Shown here: positions 61,988 through 64,000 of the stretch, one piece after another
Numbering within the stretch: the first letter of the stretch is position 1
Layout of the letters: each line of letters opens with the position of its first letter
Source of the DNA: JAGWBG01 sp034421095
Lineage (GTDB): Bacteria; Chloroflexota; Dehalococcoidia; Lucifugimonadales; JAGWBF01
Direction: 5' to 3'
Assembly: GCA_034421095.1 (NCBI GenBank)
Contig: DAOUKR010000019.1
Coordinates: forward strand, 62,001 to 126,000
DNA length: 64,000 nt
Notes under the pieces: model-generated
Databases searched by the model: none
What the model saw: only the letters and a program-made list of their open reading frames with translations
Told to the model about the DNA's origin: nothing
Made by a program: the position numbers and the translations under genes

Positions 61988-62989
61988 CTACAGGTTGAAC
62001 TGGGCGTCTATGAAGTCCCTTTCCTTGATGTAAATCTGGATGCGGGCGCGTTGAGTCTCGCTCACCATGATTCTGCCTTCGTCATCCACGTTCACGGCCA
62101 CGGGCCTCTGGAACCGCTGCTCGGGGGTCATGTCGGTCCTTTTCCGGGCCTTTCGGTAGTCGGGATTGGCGTCCACCACGCCCTGTGCCCAGGGTGACAG
62201 GGTGTCCGCGTCTCCTATGAAGGAGGTGATGAACGTCCCGTCGGCCTGGTAGATGTTGAGTCGCAAGTTGCCCCAGTCGGCCACGTATACGTCACCCTGG
62301 TCGTCTATAGCCACGTCGGTGGGACGGTACAGGTCTCCGTCACCGCTTCCCGGGCTGCCGAAAGTGGTAATGTACTCGCCGTCGGGGGCAAACTTCTGGA
62401 CCCGGTCGTTCTTCCAGTCGGCCACGTACACGTAGCCATCCTTGTCTATGGACATTCCCCAGGGCATGTTGAACTGGCCCTCACCGCTGCCGTAGCTGCC
62501 CCACTTGTCCAGTAGCTTGCCCTCTCTGGTAAACTTCTGGATGCGGCTGTTAAGGCTATCCACGATAAGGAGGTTGTCCTCTGCATCGAAGGCAAGTCCC
62601 GAGGGGCTGTTAAGCTCCCCGTCCCCAGACCCCTTGGTGCCCCAAGTCCCCTGATAGTTCCCTTCCCGGTCATATACGGATATACGGCCCGTGTAGTCAT
62701 CGGAGATGAACACGCTCTCTTCGCTGTCAATATCCACGGAGTTGGGCCAGGGAGACTGGCCGCCTGCGAAGGTGAGGCCCCTGTCCTCCCAGATTACCTC
62801 GTGGTCCAGGGTGCACTTGGTTATGCCCAGGCTGGGGCTGAACTCGCTGCCTCTGCTCACCACGTACAGACTCCTGTTGGACCCTACCGCGAAGTCTATG
62901 GGTATGATGAATCCCGCTCCCCCTGCGGCCTGCCTGCCTATGCAATATTCGTAGTTGTAGGTACGACCTGATACATGCCTGGTAAGCAT
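61988..62989 (-). CDS. NHL-repeat beta-propeller protein, copy 2
   Basis: 333 residues, the same length and plan as copy 1, with no insertions by eye. The repeats keep GQFNMPWGMSIDKDG and YVADWKNDRVQKF. The opening is MLTRHVSGRTYNYEYCIG. It lies 115 bases upstream of copy 1 in the same direction. Confidence 0.85.
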   Translation of the reverse strand: MLTRHVSGRTYNYEYCIGRQAAGGAGFIIPIDFAVGSNRSLYVVSRGSEFSPSLGITKCTLDHEVIWEDRGLTFAGGQSPWPNSVDIDSEESVFISDDYTGRISVYDREGNYQGTWGTKGSGDGELNSPSGLAFDAEDNLLIVDSLNSRIQKFTREGKLLDKWGSYGSGEGQFNMPWGMSIDKDGYVYVADWKNDRVQKFAPDGEYITTFGSPGSGDGDLYRPTDVAIDDQGDVYVADWGNLRLNIYQADGTFITSFIGDADTLSPWAQGVVDANPDYRKARKRTDMTPEQRFQRPVAVNVDDEGRIMVSETQRARIQIYIKERDFIDAQFNL

Positions 62990-63049
62990 ATCTGCCCCCT
63001 CAATGGAGAATCTATACCCTTGCGCCTGTTCGGCTGCCGGGCGGCGACA

Positions 63050-64000
63050 CTAAAGATTAAACTGCGCCTCTATGAAGTCCTTTTCCTTGACGTAAATCTG
63101 GATGCGAGCGCGTGTGGTCTCAAGCACCATGATTCTGCCCTCGTCGTCCACGTTCACCGCCACTGGAGCCTCGAACCTCTGCTCAGGCGTCAGGTCAACC
63201 CTTCGGCGGGCCTTCCGGTAGTCGGGGTTGGCGTCCACCATCGCTTGTGCTCCGGGTGGCAGCCTGTCCGCATCCCCTATGAAGGCGGTGAGGAAAGTTC
63301 CGTCGGAGTCGTAGATGTTGAGTCGCTTGTTGCCCCAGTCAACGATGTACACATCCCCTTCGCTGTCCGTAGCCACACTGCTGGGCCGTTTCACTTCTCC
63401 GTCCCCAGTTCCGGGGCTGCCGAAGGTAGCCAGGTACTCTCCGTCCGGGGTGAACTTTTGCACCCGGTCGTTCTTCCAGTCGGCCACGTACACGTTACCA
63501 TCTTTGTCTATGTTGATGCCCCAGGGCATATTGAACTGGCCCGGGCCGCTGCCCTGGCTGCCCCACTTTGCGAGGAATTTACCATCCTTGGTGAACTTCT
63601 GAATGCGATTGTTGAGGGCGTCCACAACGTAGAGGTTATCGTCCTTGTCGAAGACGAGGCCGGAAGGCCCGTTAAGCTCTCCGTCTCCGGAACCTTTCGT
63701 GCCCCAACTATCCAGGAAATTACCGTCTTTGTCGTACGTGAATATCCGGCTTACGTGATCGTCTGAGATGAATAGTTTCTCGTCGCTGTCAACTCCAATG
63801 GACCCGGGCCAGGGTGACTGACCGCCGGCATATCCGACGCCCCTCTCTTCCCAGACCAACTCGTTGCCAAGGGTGCCCTTGGTGACACCGTGGCTGGGGT
63901 TGAACTCGTTGCCCCTGCTCACTATATACAGGCTCTCGCCGGAGCCCAGGGCAAAGTCCAGGGGCGAAGTGAATCCGTACCCGCCGATTCTGGCGATGCA
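63050..64000 (-). CDS. NHL-repeat beta-propeller protein, copy 3 (5' end outside the window)
   Basis: 317 codons are present; the frame is open to the window edge, and by comparison with copies 1 and 2 about 16 N-terminal residues are missing. It keeps the YEYC-region Cys (CIARIGG) and all repeats. It differs more in the final third (DLTPEQRFEAPVAVNV). An internal ATG/GTG near 63922 would cut into the first blade and is not the start. Confidence 0.85.
   Translation of the reverse strand, partial: CIARIGGYGFTSPLDFALGSGESLYIVSRGNEFNPSHGVTKGTLGNELVWEERGVGYAGGQSPWPGSIGVDSDEKLFISDDHVSRIFTYDKDGNFLDSWGTKGSGDGELNGPSGLVFDKDDNLYVVDALNNRIQKFTKDGKFLAKWGSQGSGPGQFNMPWGINIDKDGNVYVADWKNDRVQKFTPDGEYLATFGSPGTGDGEVKRPSSVATDSEGDVYIVDWGNKRLNIYDSDGTFLTAFIGDADRLPPGAQAMVDANPDYRKARRRVDLTPEQRFEAPVAVNVDDEGRIMVLETTRARIQIYVKEKDFIEAQFNL

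Noticed and set aside
1..64000. tRNA, rRNA or selenocysteine tRNA genes
   Set aside because: I looked for T-loop GTTCGA-type motifs with matching arms in the gaps and saw none convincing. A covariance-model scan would settle this.

Overview
The window is bacterial, gene-dense and moderately GC-rich, with many TTG and GTG starts behind clear Shine-Dalgarno sites. The gene content fits a Chloroflexota bacterium, perhaps of the Dehalococcoidia/SAR202 type. This rests on the expanded luciferase-like flavin oxidoreductases, a CaiB-type CoA-transferase, an alternative-heme (Ahb) gene set, nickel superoxide dismutase, NHL-repeat proteins and a yacL-ispD-ispF-cysS block. No rRNA, tRNA or CRISPR was seen, so the taxonomy is inference only.

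Layout. 1-5.5 kb: the end of a CoA-transferase, a HEPN-like gene, then an acetoin/2-oxoacid dehydrogenase operon (acoA, acoB, acoC, acoX) whose E2 has a duplicated E3-binding domain. 5.5-18 kb: catabolic and transport genes, namely three LLM flavin oxidoreductases (two in tandem, about 90% identical), a PhnD/PhnC/PhnE-type ABC transporter resembling putative selenate importers, an SMP-30 lactonase, an alpha/beta hydrolase and two tandem MFS transporters. 18-23 kb: family 5 uracil-DNA glycosylase, a DEAD-box helicase, a MntA/HepT toxin-antitoxin pair, an amidohydrolase and an aldo/keto reductase. 23.5-28.8 kb: a tetrapyrrole operon (fused ahbAB, precorrin-2 dehydrogenase, hemC, cobA-hemD, hemB) preceded by a terminator-like hairpin that may be an attenuator. 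28.9-32 kb: a redox-stress block with an SDR, a probable selenoprotein (glutaredoxin fused to DinB with an in-frame UGA), sodN and its maturation peptidase. 32-36 kb: a cupin, a PPOX-family protein, an amidase and a flavin oxidase. 36-45 kb, minus strand: cysS, ispF, ispD, a PIN/TRAM protein, a second E1 beta/alpha pair, a SAM hydrolase, secG, gatB and pcm. 45.6-46.7 kb: a complete IS481-like element with inverted repeats and a 5-bp target duplication, inserted in a dispersed repeat. 46.9-60.8 kb: a small unknown gene, a membrane-anchored metallopeptidase, an EF-G paralogue, a MoxR/VWA pair, htpX, a sugar epimerase, trxB, an S33 lipoprotein hydrolase and a TauE-type exporter. 60.9-64 kb: three tandem NHL-repeat proteins, the last cut by the window edge.

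A family of short palindromic repeats (core GTCATTCC...GGAAT) sits in many intergenic gaps. Its hairpin arms change in a compensating way between copies. The most notable observation is the selenoprotein at 29676-30437: the UGA lies at the first catalytic position of a glutaredoxin UxxC motif and is followed by a hairpin at SECIS-like spacing. An ORF caller that treats TGA only as stop would lose its catalytic N-terminus.
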